Both the position numbers and the translations under genes were made by a program. Below, piece by piece: positions 27,749 through 36,122 of a stretch of 64,000 bases of DNA. The notes under the pieces were generated by a model, which did not search any database, was not told the origin of the DNA, and saw nothing but the letters and a program-made list of their open reading frames with translations. The DNA comes from Actinoalloteichus hymeniacidonis (GTDB taxonomy: Bacteria; Actinomycetota; Actinomycetes; Mycobacteriales; Pseudonocardiaceae), in the NCBI RefSeq assembly GCF_014203365.1, contig NZ_JACHIS010000001.1, forward strand, positions 2,356,001 to 2,420,000. Direction: 5' to 3'. Each line of letters begins with the position of its first letter. Position 1 is the first letter of the stretch.

Positions 27749-28060
27749 TCAGTCCGGTCGGGTCGGCCTTCTGGCGGCCTGCGCGCTGAGAATGGTGTCG
27801 ATGTGCTCGCGCATGACCGCCGCCGCGCCTTCCACGTCACCTGCGACGACCAGCTCCAACAGGCTCGCGTGCTCCTCGTCCTTCTTGGCGCGTTCGGCGT
27901 CGGTGCGCGCGATCTCCAATGCGAGCCTGCGATAGCGGTCGGCCTTGTCGATCGATCCGATGGCCATCGCGTCCAAGACCGCGCTGATGTGGGAGGTCGA
28001 CCGGCTCAGCGGGATGGACGACTTGGCGCGGACCGCGGCCGGACCCGGAGACCTATCGCG
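27749..28060 (-). pseudogene. Remnant of a GntR-family regulator (FCD domain end)
   Basis: The minus-strand frame from about 28060 to the stop at 27749 reads like the last ~100 residues of a GntR/FadR regulator: TSHISAVLDAM, ALEIARTDAERAKKDEEH and LVVAGDVEGAAAVMREHID. There is no winged-helix part; the frame meets a stop at about 28061, and the DNA to the right leads to the protease gene. A start (TTG 27976) exists but the fragment cannot be a full regulator. Confidence 0.7.
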
Positions 28061-28310
28061 GCATGCTCAGCAACCGAGACGGGCCCTTCCCCGACCGCGC
28101 GGCGAAATCCGCCGCGACACGCCGGCGCGCCCTGGTGCGGCAAACGGTGGTACCTGGTCTCCGGTGCATCTCGTTACGGTCGGCGAAGGTCAGCGCCGCG
28201 CACGCCGCACTCGACCGCCGAGTACATCGGCCGACCGTGCCCGGATGGGCGCCGGGACGCCGATTCTCGCCGACAGTTCCGCCGTCGAAGCCGTGGGATG
28301 GAGCCGGAAG

Positions 28311-29039
28311 ATGAGAGCACGCAGGTTGATCGGCATGTTCGCGAGTCTGGGAACCGCACTGGCACTGTTGGTGGCGGGCCCGACCGCCGCGATGGGTGCC
28401 ACCCACGAGGCAGGACAGCCCGCCGAGACCTTGATCGTCGGCGGCGTCGACGCCGATCAGACCTACTCGTTCATGGTCGCGGCCACCTCGCGCGGCGGCG
28501 CCTACTGCGGCGGCACACTGATCGCCCCCACCTGGGTGGTGACCGCCGAACACTGCCTGGGCGGCATCGACGGCGTTCGCGTCGGCTCCCTGCACACCGG
28601 TAGCGGCGGCGAAACCGCCGGTGTGGCGCAGAAGATCGCGAACTCGCAGGCCGACATCGCCCTGCTCCGGCTCGACCGCGCAGTCTCGGCGACGCCCGCG
28701 CCGCTGGCCGACACGACGGGCGGCAACGGCGCTCCGCTACGGCTGCTCGGCTGGGGCGCGACCTGTTCCCCGGAGAACTGCCCGCCGCCGCAGGTCCTGC
28801 AACAGTTGGACACCTCGGTGGTCGGCATCAGCGGCCCCTACATCCGGGTCGACAACCCCGGCGGCGACAGCGGCGCCTGCTTCGGCGACTCCGGCGGCCC
28901 GGCGCTGCGCCAAGGCGCCAACGGCTGGGAGTTGGTCGGCGTGACCAGCAGCGGTCCGGCGATCTGCGGCACCGAGCCCTCGAACTACACCGACGCGACC
29001 CAGTTCCGAAACTGGATCGCCCAGCACACCGGGATCTGA
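28311..29039 (+). CDS. Secreted trypsin-like (S1) serine protease
   Basis: ATG 28311 opens a signal peptide (LIGMFASLGTALALLVAGPT). The 242-aa protein has the chymotrypsin-fold triad: His in TWVVTAEHCLG, Asp in SQADIALLRLD, Ser in CFGDSGGPALRQ. The mature N-terminus probably begins near IVGGVDADQ. Paired Cys residues suggest three disulphides (CGG/HC, CSPENC, C..GDSGG/C). It should act outside the cell. It ends at a strong hairpin. Confidence 0.92.
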   Translation: MRARRLIGMFASLGTALALLVAGPTAAMGATHEAGQPAETLIVGGVDADQTYSFMVAATSRGGAYCGGTLIAPTWVVTAEHCLGGIDGVRVGSLHTGSGGETAGVAQKIANSQADIALLRLDRAVSATPAPLADTTGGNGAPLRLLGWGATCSPENCPPPQVLQQLDTSVVGISGPYIRVDNPGGDSGACFGDSGGPALRQGANGWELVGVTSSGPAICGTEPSNYTDATQFRNWIAQHTGI

Positions 29040-29066
29040 TCGTCCGTAGATCGACCTGCTCCGCCG

Positions 29067-29098
29067 CGCCTCGCGATGGGATCGTCCATCGCGAGGCG
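29067..29098 (+). terminator. Rho-independent-type hairpin after the protease gene
   Basis: A perfect 13-base stem (CGCCTCGCGATGG and its complement) with a 6-base loop begins 28 bases after the protease stop. It is followed by GTTCCTGTGG rather than a full T-tract. Confidence 0.8.
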
Positions 29099-29361
29099 TT
29101 CCTGTGGGTGGCGAATCAGCGGCGCCCGGATCGCACGGGCGTCGGCCGGATGGTCTGTGGCGATAACGAAGGCATGCGTGTGCGTGTGCACCACCGGCAC
29201 AGTCCCGACCGCATCCGATAGGTGAGCAGGATCGCCGACCATCCCTGGGGGGCTGCGCTCGAGCAGTTCCGAATCGTGGCGTGGCCAGCAGGACCACATG
29301 CCTACGGCCTGATCGTTCCCACGACGAAAATCGGTGCTCACTCGGGATCAGCGCTGAAGCC
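29099..29361. other. Intergenic, no feature seen
   Basis: Between the protease terminator and the convergent LysR gene. Short frames on both strands are weakly biased and overlap each other. I see no gene or repeat. Confidence 0.4.
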
Positions 29362-30276
29362 TTACCTGGTGAGTTGCTCGTCCCGGGTGGCCCGGAGGGC
29401 GTGCACGAGTTCTCGGACACCGAGCGAGTGCGCGCCCGCCCTACTGGTCAGGTGCACGGTTCGGCGAGTCGGCGCTTGATCGCCGAGCTGCGTGATGGTG
29501 ACCCCTGCCGGCGCGTTGGTCAGCGATAGCTTCGGCAGGATCGCCATTCCGAGGCCCTGCGCCACCATCTGCAGCACGACCCCGTCGTCGGCGGCCGTGA
29601 TCTTGGCGGGCGGCAACCAGTCCTGGCTCGACCACCAGCCGAGGGTGGCCGCCGAGCAGTTCTCGTCCCAGTCGATCAACGGCAGGGTGCGCGGCGCGGG
29701 ATGACCGGTCGGATAGACGAACAGGTACGGCTCGCGCAGCAGTTCGCCCACGAGGAGCCCGGGTTCCGGGACGACGTCCTCGGGCAGGGTGGCGACGGCG
29801 ACGTCGGCTCGGCCGTCGGCGACCTCGCCCATCGGGCCCCGGCCCAGTTCTCGCACTATCGAGACCTGCGGACTCAGCTCGGGATGCCGCGAGGCCAGTC
29901 GGTCCAGCGCAGCAGGCAGCAGGTGTAGGGCGGCGGTGCGGAACGCGGCGATTCGTAGCGGCCCGCCGATCCGTCCGTTCGCGGCACCGCGCGCTTCGAC
30001 CTGCAACACCTCGTACTGCCGCAGGATGTGTCGCGCGTGCACCAGGGCCCGCTCGCCCGCATCGGTCGGGCCCGACCCGGTACGGCCGCGTTCGAAGAGG
30101 ACCGCGCCGATCTTGCGCTCGATGGTGCGCACGGCATGGGAGACCGCCGACTGGGTGAGTCCGAGTTCCTCGGCGGCGCCGGTGAAGCTGCCCGTCCGCT
30201 CCACTGCGAGCAGCAGACGTAGCTCGTGCGGACTGGGGTAGGAGTCGGCCACCGGACCGAGTCTAACGACAGCCAT
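29362..30276 (-). CDS. LysR-family transcriptional regulator
   Basis: The 304-aa protein has the LysR helix-turn-helix (LRLLLAVERTGSFTGAAEELGLTQSAVSHAVRTIERKIG) and a periplasmic-binding-like effector domain (PLRIAAFRTAALHLLPAALDRL, VAQGLGMAILPKLS). ATG 30276 overlaps a T-N11-A palindrome. It is divergent from the NADP-dependent oxidoreductase at 30390 and most likely activates it in response to that enzyme's substrate. Confidence 0.92.
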   Translation of the reverse strand: MAVVRLGPVADSYPSPHELRLLLAVERTGSFTGAAEELGLTQSAVSHAVRTIERKIGAVLFERGRTGSGPTDAGERALVHARHILRQYEVLQVEARGAANGRIGGPLRIAAFRTAALHLLPAALDRLASRHPELSPQVSIVRELGRGPMGEVADGRADVAVATLPEDVVPEPGLLVGELLREPYLFVYPTGHPAPRTLPLIDWDENCSAATLGWWSSQDWLPPAKITAADDGVVLQMVAQGLGMAILPKLSLTNAPAGVTITQLGDQAPTRRTVHLTSRAGAHSLGVRELVHALRATRDEQLTR

Positions 30277-30289
30277 GAACGGGATTCAT
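30275..30289. promoter_or_regulatory. LysR-type T-N11-A box
   Basis: ATGAACGGGATTCAT is an inverted repeat (ATGAA, TTCAT) fitting the T-N11-A consensus of LysR regulators. It covers the LysR start codon and lies 100 bases before the divergent reductase gene. Confidence 0.65.
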
Positions 30290-30389
30290 GCAACGGCCGG
30301 AACCACATATGCCAGCCGCTGCCCAGCAGAGCGCCGGAAATCTAGCGTCGTCATCGAGCCCGTTTCCACCCCGCTACCAGGGAGATCCC

Positions 30390-31391
30390 GTGAGTTCAGT
30401 CATGACCGTCATCCGGCAGGTCGCGCCACCGGCAGGCGCACCGAAGAAGGACGACTTCGAGGCGGTCACCCTGCCGATCCCCGAGCGCGACGACAATCAG
30501 CTGCTGGTGGAGAACCTCTATCTCTCCGTCGATCCGTATATGCGGGAACTCATGGAATGGGGTGGCTGGGAGCTGGCGGGCGGCCTGCTGGGTGATGCGA
30601 TCGGGCGGGTCCTCGAATCATCCGACCCGACGGTGCCGGTCGGCAGCATCGTCCGACACCGCCACGGCTGGCGGACCCACGCCCTGCCCGCCGTCACCGA
30701 GGTCACCCGAATCCACCCGGCCGACGGCGTCCCGCTCAGCGCCTACCTCGGCATCCTCGGACTCACCGGCTTCACCGCCTACGTGGGTCTGGTCAAGATC
30801 GCCGCGCTCCGGCCCGGCGACGACCTGTTCATCTCGGCGGCGGCGGGCGCGGTCGGCGGTGCCACCGCTCAGATCGCCCGGCTACTCGGCGCGCGGCGCA
30901 TCGTGGGCAGTGCCGGATCGGCGGCGAAGATCGCCTACCTGACCGAGAAACTGGGCCTGGACGCCGCATTCGACTACCACGCGGGTTCGGTGACCGAACA
31001 GCTCGCCGAAGCCGCCCCCGACGGGATCGACGTGTACTTCGACAACGTCGGCGGCGATCACCTCGAAGCCGCGATCGCCGCGATGAAGGATCACGGCCGC
31101 ATTGCCGCCTGCGGCGCGGTCGCGCAGTACAACAATCTGCGGACCCCGCCCGCCGCACCACACAACCTCTTCGACATCGTCGAGAAGAACCTGCGACTGG
31201 AGGGCTATCTCGCCGACAGGCACCTGAATTCCATCCCGGAATTCGAACGCTTCCTCGTCCCTCGGGTCCAAGACGGCACGGTGCTGATCGACGAGGTGGT
31301 GGTCGATGGCATCGAGAACACCGTCGACGCCTTCATCGGAATGCTGCGTGGCGAGAACATCGGCAAGATGCTGGTCCGCGTCGCCGAGTGA
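30390..31391 (+). CDS. NADP-dependent medium-chain oxidoreductase (CurA/leukotriene reductase type)
   Basis: GTG 30390 follows GGGAG by five bases. The 333-aa zinc-free MDR protein begins with the substrate-binding fold (LYLSVDPYMRELM is diagnostic). It continues with GILGLTGFTAYVGL, the cofactor site AAAGAVGGATAQIARLLGA, VYFDNVGGDHLEAAIAAM and IEKNLRLEGYL-like VEKNLRLEGYLAD. Relatives reduce enones such as curcumin and 15-keto-prostaglandins. A perfect hairpin follows the stop. Confidence 0.92.
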   Translation: MSSVMTVIRQVAPPAGAPKKDDFEAVTLPIPERDDNQLLVENLYLSVDPYMRELMEWGGWELAGGLLGDAIGRVLESSDPTVPVGSIVRHRHGWRTHALPAVTEVTRIHPADGVPLSAYLGILGLTGFTAYVGLVKIAALRPGDDLFISAAAGAVGGATAQIARLLGARRIVGSAGSAAKIAYLTEKLGLDAAFDYHAGSVTEQLAEAAPDGIDVYFDNVGGDHLEAAIAAMKDHGRIAACGAVAQYNNLRTPPAAPHNLFDIVEKNLRLEGYLADRHLNSIPEFERFLVPRVQDGTVLIDEVVVDGIENTVDAFIGMLRGENIGKMLVRVAE

Positions 31392-31420
31392 TAGCCGGTG
31401 TTCGCGGCGCAATAGCGACG

Positions 31421-31450
31421 TGGTCCGCCCCGCTTCTGCAGGGCGGACCA
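31421..31450 (+). terminator. Perfect 10-base hairpin after the oxidoreductase
   Basis: TGGTCCGCCC and GGGCGGACCA pair fully around a 10-base loop, 30 bases after the stop. No T-tract follows. It may also mark the edge of the small CRISPR locus. Confidence 0.7.
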
Positions 31451-31482
31451 CGCGGCTGTTGCCGTAGGGACGTAGATCCGCG

Positions 31483-31634
31483 GCGCACCCCCCCGCTAGC
31501 GCGGGGCAGACGCGAGTACGGCAAAGAGGCCGCTGAGCTGGCCAGGCTCACCCCGCTAGCGCGGGACAGACGTCAGCGCCGAGCCGTTCGAGCTGCTGAG
31601 CTGGGGCTCTCACCCCCGCTAGCGCGGGGCAGAC
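31483..31634. CRISPR. Degenerate 3-repeat CRISPR mini-array, I-E-like repeat
   Basis: Three copies of a ~29-base palindromic repeat, ending at 31511, 31571 and 31634, share the core CCGCTAGCGCGGG and the end CAGAC. Two spacers are 31 and 34 bases. On the minus strand the repeat reads GTCTGCCCCGCGCTAGCGGG..., which resembles actinobacterial type I-E repeats. Each copy differs from the others, one with a missing C. No cas gene is near. I read it as a decayed remnant. Confidence 0.7.
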
Positions 31635-31933
31635 CTCTCGTCACCTTGGCGTTCAGAAGGGCGTCATCGCTTCTTGACCTTGTGGAGCAACCGTGAACAT
31701 CGATCGACGTTGCGCCAATCCAAGAACACCGCGACCGTGTTCCGCGGCTGATCCGCGCAATGCCCAGCCTCCCGACGGCGTCAGCACCAACGCGAATCCT
31801 ATTGTCCGGCGAGCACTCGACGTCGCCCCCCGGCCGACAGAATCCGGCTAGATTCGAATCAGCCGACATTCGCCAGCACCCGTGCCGATCTCGACTAGAC
31901 GCACGCGGGACCGCGCTATGAGAAGGACGTCGT
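31635..31933. other. Intergenic between mini-CRISPR and S9 peptidase
   Basis: About 300 bases with mixed composition and no reading frame of note. It could be the leader or trailer of the mini-array plus the promoter of the peptidase gene. Confidence 0.35.
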
Positions 31934-34090
31934 ATGACGGGATCGTCGAAGGACAGCCCGCCCGTGGCGCGGGTGGATACCGTGGAGGAGAGCCGATTCG
32001 GCATCCGCCTGAGCGACCCCTACCGGTGGATGGAGACCGACGGCCCGGAGCTGCGAAGCTGGCTCACCGCGCAGGCCGACCACACCGAAGCCGCCCTGAA
32101 CTCCTTGCCGAACCGCGCGAGGATCCGGGCCAGGGTCGAGGAACTGACTTCGACGGGGACGAGCGAGTCCGGTTTCGTCGCCGGAGTCGACGGTCTGCTG
32201 TTCTTCCTACGAGAGGACCCGCAGACCACGGTGCCGGTGTTGATGGTGCGTACCGGAGCCGAGCCCGCGGAGCCCTCGGCGGGCCGGGTGTTGGCCGACC
32301 CGGTCGCCGTGACGGGCGATGCGCATGGCGGAATCGATTGGTACGTGCCGTCCCCTGACGGAAGTCATGTCGCGGTCGGGTTCTCCGCAGGTGGTTCGGA
32401 GGACAGCATCCTGCGCATCGTGGTCGTCGAGACCGGCGAGCTACTCGACGACGTGGTCCACAGCAGCCTGCATGGCGCGGTGTCCTGGTTGCCCGATGGC
32501 ACGGCACTGATCTACCACCGCTATCCAGAACCGACACCCGACTTCGCCGCCGACGAACGCCGGTTCGACAGCCAGTCCTGTCTGCACCGACTCGGCACCC
32601 CGGCCGAACAGGACGTCCCGGTGTTGGCGCGTGGCCGAAACGACGCGGTGCCGCTGACCGAACGGGATCGGCCGTTCGTGCTGGTGCAGCCGGATTCCGA
32701 CTGGGTCGTCGCCGTCGTCTCGCACAGTGCGCTGGTCGGCCCGCTGACCGAACGGATCTCCGACTGCTCGATCTACCTCGCGCCCCGCGCGGCCCTGGCC
32801 GAGCCTGCGAGCTGCCCGTGGCGGCAGGTCGCGAACCCCGCCGACGACATCACGGCCTTCGCGATGCGCGACGACGTGCTCTACCTCGTCGCCCACGGTG
32901 GCACGCCGCGAGGCCGGGTGGTGGCGGTCTCCGCCGTCGATCCGGAGCTGAGCCGAGCACCGGTACTCGTGCCCGAATCCGACTGCGTACTGATCGCGGT
33001 CCGGGTGGTGGGCGACTACCTGTTGGTTCGGGAACTGCACGCGGGCGCCGACCGGCTTCGTCGGGTGCCGCTGACCGGCGGGGACACCCAGGAGATCGAG
33101 CTGCCCGTTGCGGGCACCATCCAGGAGATCACCGGCCTGCCGAGCGGCTCCGGCGCGCTGCTGCTGACCACCTCTCATACCGCGCCGCCGATGTTGCTGC
33201 ACTACGACGGCGCCACCGGGACCGTCCGGGACACCGGTTGGCTGCCCGGTTCGGACACCGAGGTGTTGATGGCCACCGATGTCGTGGTGCGAGCCCGCGA
33301 TGGGGCCGCCGTTCCGCTCCGCCTGATCCACCGCGCTGGGCTGCCGTTGAACGGCGACAACCCCACGCTGCTCTCCGGCTACGGCTCGTATGGGCATGTG
33401 CTCGCGGCCGAGTTCACCCCGGATCTGCGGGTCTGGTGCGAGGACGGCGGCATCTACGCCGTCGCGGGATTACGCGGTGGCGGCGAGCACGGTCGGGCCT
33501 GGCACGCGGCAGGTCGTGGGCCGCACAAGGAGAACACCATCACCGACTTCATCGACTGTGCCGAATACCTGATCGCCCACGGCTACACCCGGCCCGCCTG
33601 GCTGGCGGGGGAGGGCGCGAGCGCGGGTGGCATTCCGGTCGGTGGCGCGCTCGTGCGGCGGCCCGAGCTGTGGGCGGCGATGGTGCTGCGGGTGCCGGTG
33701 ACGAACGCGACGCGTCAGGAGTTCAGCGAGAACGGCCCGGTCAACGTCCCCGAGTTCGGCACCATCACCACCGAGGACGGCCTACGCGATCTGTTGATCA
33801 TCGACTCCTACCTGCGGGTTCGGGACGGACAGCAGTATCCGGCGGTGCTGCTGACCACCGGGCTCAATGACCCTCGGGTGGCGGTATGGCAACCGGCCAA
33901 GACCACGGCCCGACTCCAGGCGGCCACGGCGTCGGACCGTCCCGTGCTGCTGCGGGTCGACGCGCACGCGGGCCACGGGGCAGGCGCGACGAGGGCGCAA
34001 CGGGTCGACTCGATCACCGACATCCTGGCGTTCCTGCGTGATCAGCTCGGCGATCGGACCTTGACCCGACGCGGTCCCGCCGTCGAATAG
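31934..34090 (+). CDS. Prolyl oligopeptidase family (S9) serine peptidase
   Basis: ATG 31934 has AGAAGGA upstream. The 718-aa protein has the POP plan: N-terminal SDPYRWMETDGPELRSWL (the substrate-access helix typical of S9A), a propeller from about 70 to 420 and a C-terminal alpha/beta-hydrolase domain. The catalytic Ser lies in GEGASAGGIPVGG near residue 560, the Asp in GLNDPRV and the His in DAHAGHGAG. There is no signal peptide, so it acts in the cytoplasm on short peptides. It is a single gene. Confidence 0.92.
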   Translation: MTGSSKDSPPVARVDTVEESRFGIRLSDPYRWMETDGPELRSWLTAQADHTEAALNSLPNRARIRARVEELTSTGTSESGFVAGVDGLLFFLREDPQTTVPVLMVRTGAEPAEPSAGRVLADPVAVTGDAHGGIDWYVPSPDGSHVAVGFSAGGSEDSILRIVVVETGELLDDVVHSSLHGAVSWLPDGTALIYHRYPEPTPDFAADERRFDSQSCLHRLGTPAEQDVPVLARGRNDAVPLTERDRPFVLVQPDSDWVVAVVSHSALVGPLTERISDCSIYLAPRAALAEPASCPWRQVANPADDITAFAMRDDVLYLVAHGGTPRGRVVAVSAVDPELSRAPVLVPESDCVLIAVRVVGDYLLVRELHAGADRLRRVPLTGGDTQEIELPVAGTIQEITGLPSGSGALLLTTSHTAPPMLLHYDGATGTVRDTGWLPGSDTEVLMATDVVVRARDGAAVPLRLIHRAGLPLNGDNPTLLSGYGSYGHVLAAEFTPDLRVWCEDGGIYAVAGLRGGGEHGRAWHAAGRGPHKENTITDFIDCAEYLIAHGYTRPAWLAGEGASAGGIPVGGALVRRPELWAAMVLRVPVTNATRQEFSENGPVNVPEFGTITTEDGLRDLLIIDSYLRVRDGQQYPAVLLTTGLNDPRVAVWQPAKTTARLQAATASDRPVLLRVDAHAGHGAGATRAQRVDSITDILAFLRDQLGDRTLTRRGPAVE

Positions 34091-34166
34091 ACGCAGGCCT
34101 GCGCGGCGTCCGCTCGATAATGCCTCCGCGTTCCGGCAGCTCGCATTGCAGACTACCGAGGTGAAT

Positions 34167-35042
34167 ATGGAGGATGTCGCCACGCGCCTGACCGATCGGT
34201 TCGGCCCGCAGGCCGCGAGCTGGCTTGCGGAAGTCCCGACCGTCGCCGCGCAGTTGGCGTCCCGATGGGGCCTCACCCTGGGGGAGATGTTCGAGAGCGG
34301 GGCGTCCTCGGTCGTCCTGCGCTGTCGATGGCGGGACGGGATCCCGGCGGTGCTCAAGCTGACGCCGGATCGCGCGTTGTTGGCCAAGCAGGTCGAGATG
34401 TTGCGGGTGTTCGAGGCCTCCGGGCGGGTGCCTGCGGTGTTGGCCACCGACGCGGAGGTGGGCGCGATGGTGTTGGAGGAGATCCTTCCCGGCACCGAGG
34501 CCACGGACCTGCCCGCTGTGGACCTGCCGGAGCGGTGGGCGGAGCTGCTCGGCGACCTGCATGCCGTGCCCGTGCCCGCCGACTGGCCGTGGGACCTGCG
34601 TGGACGGTTTGCCGAATCCTTCGAACGAGTCGGCAAGCGGCTGGACGACCCGAAGGTCGGCGCCCGGATCGACGCGGCCACCTGGCAACGGGCCATCCGG
34701 CGCTGCGAGACCCTGCTGAACACCCAGACCGCGCCGGTGTTGCTGCACGGCGACCTGCATCTCGGCAATGTCCTCGACGGCGGCCCGTCGCGTGGGCTGG
34801 TCGCGATCGATCCCAAGGCGTGTGTTGGCGATCCCTGTTTCGACGCCGTCGACTACGTCGTCGAAGGCGCGGGGCAGGAGGGCATCGAAGCCCGGTGCCT
34901 GCGGGTGGCGACCGCTTGCGGCCTCGACGCGGATCGGCTTCTCGAATGGAGCCGGGTGGTCGCGCCGATGTTCGCCGTCTCGCACCTCGCCTACGGCGGA
35001 CCGGAGCCGGTGCTCGACGAGCTGTTGACGCTGATCCGCTGA
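34167..35042 (+). CDS. APH(6)-like aminoglycoside/hydroxyurea phosphotransferase
   Basis: ATG 34167 follows GAGGTGA. The 291-aa protein matches the APH(6)/hydroxyurea-phosphotransferase family in full: ASWLAEVPTVAAQLASRWGL, an ATP-binding Lys in PAVLKLTP, VLEEILPGTEATDL, catalytic HGDLHLGNVL and VAIDPKACVGDPCFDAVDYV. APH(6) enzymes inactivate streptomycin, but relatives without a streptomycin cluster are common and unproven. No antibiotic genes lie beside it. Confidence 0.88.
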   Translation: MEDVATRLTDRFGPQAASWLAEVPTVAAQLASRWGLTLGEMFESGASSVVLRCRWRDGIPAVLKLTPDRALLAKQVEMLRVFEASGRVPAVLATDAEVGAMVLEEILPGTEATDLPAVDLPERWAELLGDLHAVPVPADWPWDLRGRFAESFERVGKRLDDPKVGARIDAATWQRAIRRCETLLNTQTAPVLLHGDLHLGNVLDGGPSRGLVAIDPKACVGDPCFDAVDYVVEGAGQEGIEARCLRVATACGLDADRLLEWSRVVAPMFAVSHLAYGGPEPVLDELLTLIR

Positions 35043-35064
35043 TTCCGACGCCTTCGGCCGGCGA

Positions 35065-35922
35065 TCAGGTCGTCGCGATGAGCTCCTCGGCGACCCACTG
35101 CGCGGCATGCGGCGGATAGGGCGCGGGGAGGCCGAGCACGACGTGTCCGAAACCGGCGTCGATCGCCTGTCCGATGGCGGTGCGGGTCGGGGCCGGGGCG
35201 TCGTAGTCGACAGGCAGGTGGATCGAGCGGGTGATCGTCACCGGATCACGGCCGATCTCCGTGCAGTAGCGGTCGAGCAGCGCGCTGCGGCGGACGACGT
35301 CCTCGATATCCCCGCCGGGAATGTTCCACAGGTCGGCGTGCTCGGCGACCACGCGCAGGGTCGCCGAGGAGCGCCCGCCGATCAGGATCGGCGGATGGGG
35401 CCGCTGCACCGGTTTGGGATTGCCGAACGCGCCGACCAACCTGACGTAGTCGCCGTCGAAGTCGAACGGCTCGGGCTCGGTCCACAGTCGACGAATCACG
35501 GTGCACGCCTCGGCGAGGCTGCCCACGGAATGCGCGAAGTCGTGGAAGGGCAGGCCGTGTGACTCGTATTCGCGCCGCGCCATCGGGTGGCTTGGGCGGG
35601 AGCCCGCGCCGATGCCGAAGTCGAGCCGTCCGTCGGCGACGATGTCCACGGTCGTGGCGATCTTGGCCAGCATTGCGGGCGGCCGGAACCTGTTGCTGGT
35701 CACCATGAGACCGATCCGCAGGCGCCGGGTCTGCGCGGCGAGGGCACCGAGTAGCGTCCAGCCCTCTAAGGCGGGGCCCATCGGATCGCCGCCGATGGGC
35801 ATGAGGTGGTCGAACAACCAGGCGTGCTCGATCTCGGGAATGGTGTCGGCTTCCTGCCAGACCGGCAGGAGTCGGTGATAGTCGATCTGCATGGGTGCGG
35901 TCATGATTCCGAAACTGGGCAT
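35065..35922 (-). CDS. LLM-class F420-dependent oxidoreductase
   Basis: ATG 35922 has GAAAGG upstream. The 285-aa protein has the bacterial-luciferase-like TIM barrel with F420-group marks: TIPEIEHAWLFDHLMPIGGD, RLRIGLMVTSNRFRPPAMLAKIATTVD, RLDFGIGAGSRPSHP and PHPPILIGGRSSATLRVVAEHADLWN. Likely cofactor is F420H2 and the substrate is unknown. A 50-base double palindrome 100-150 bases upstream is probably its operator. Confidence 0.88.
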   Translation of the reverse strand: MPSFGIMTAPMQIDYHRLLPVWQEADTIPEIEHAWLFDHLMPIGGDPMGPALEGWTLLGALAAQTRRLRIGLMVTSNRFRPPAMLAKIATTVDIVADGRLDFGIGAGSRPSHPMARREYESHGLPFHDFAHSVGSLAEACTVIRRLWTEPEPFDFDGDYVRLVGAFGNPKPVQRPHPPILIGGRSSATLRVVAEHADLWNIPGGDIEDVVRRSALLDRYCTEIGRDPVTITRSIHLPVDYDAPAPTRTAIGQAIDAGFGHVVLGLPAPYPPHAAQWVAEELIATT

Positions 35923-36022
35923 CGGGGTCGGAACCTTTCTGGCGAACGAGAGCAGGCGGCGCGGGTCGGGTCGACCAGCGGCCGAGAACGAGACTGGGTC
36001 GGCCGGTGCACCGGGCCGAACC

Positions 36023-36072
36023 AAAGCGGAACGACGTTCCGATTCTTAAGATACGGAACGACGTTCCGCTTT
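36023..36072. promoter_or_regulatory. 50-base double-palindrome operator
   Basis: Two perfect copies of the 15-base palindrome CGGAACGACGTTCCG (36027-36041 and 36054-36068) are arranged in a larger dyad. Outer arms are AAAG and CTTT, and the centre is CTTAAG. Nearly all of the 50 bases obey two-fold symmetry. It lies upstream of the LLM gene. The half pattern AAGCGGAA-N5-TTCCG recurs at the TetR operator 52505-52548. Confidence 0.75.
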
Positions 36073-36122
36073 GGCAAGTCGTCGCGAACCTCGGCTACCT
36101 GGCCCCTGCCGCCTGCCCCGAC

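Noticed and set aside
34167-35042. Streptomycin resistance gene of an antibiotic cluster
   Set aside because: The protein is APH(6)-like, but the neighbours are an S9 peptidase and an LLM oxidoreductase, with no aminoglycoside biosynthesis genes.
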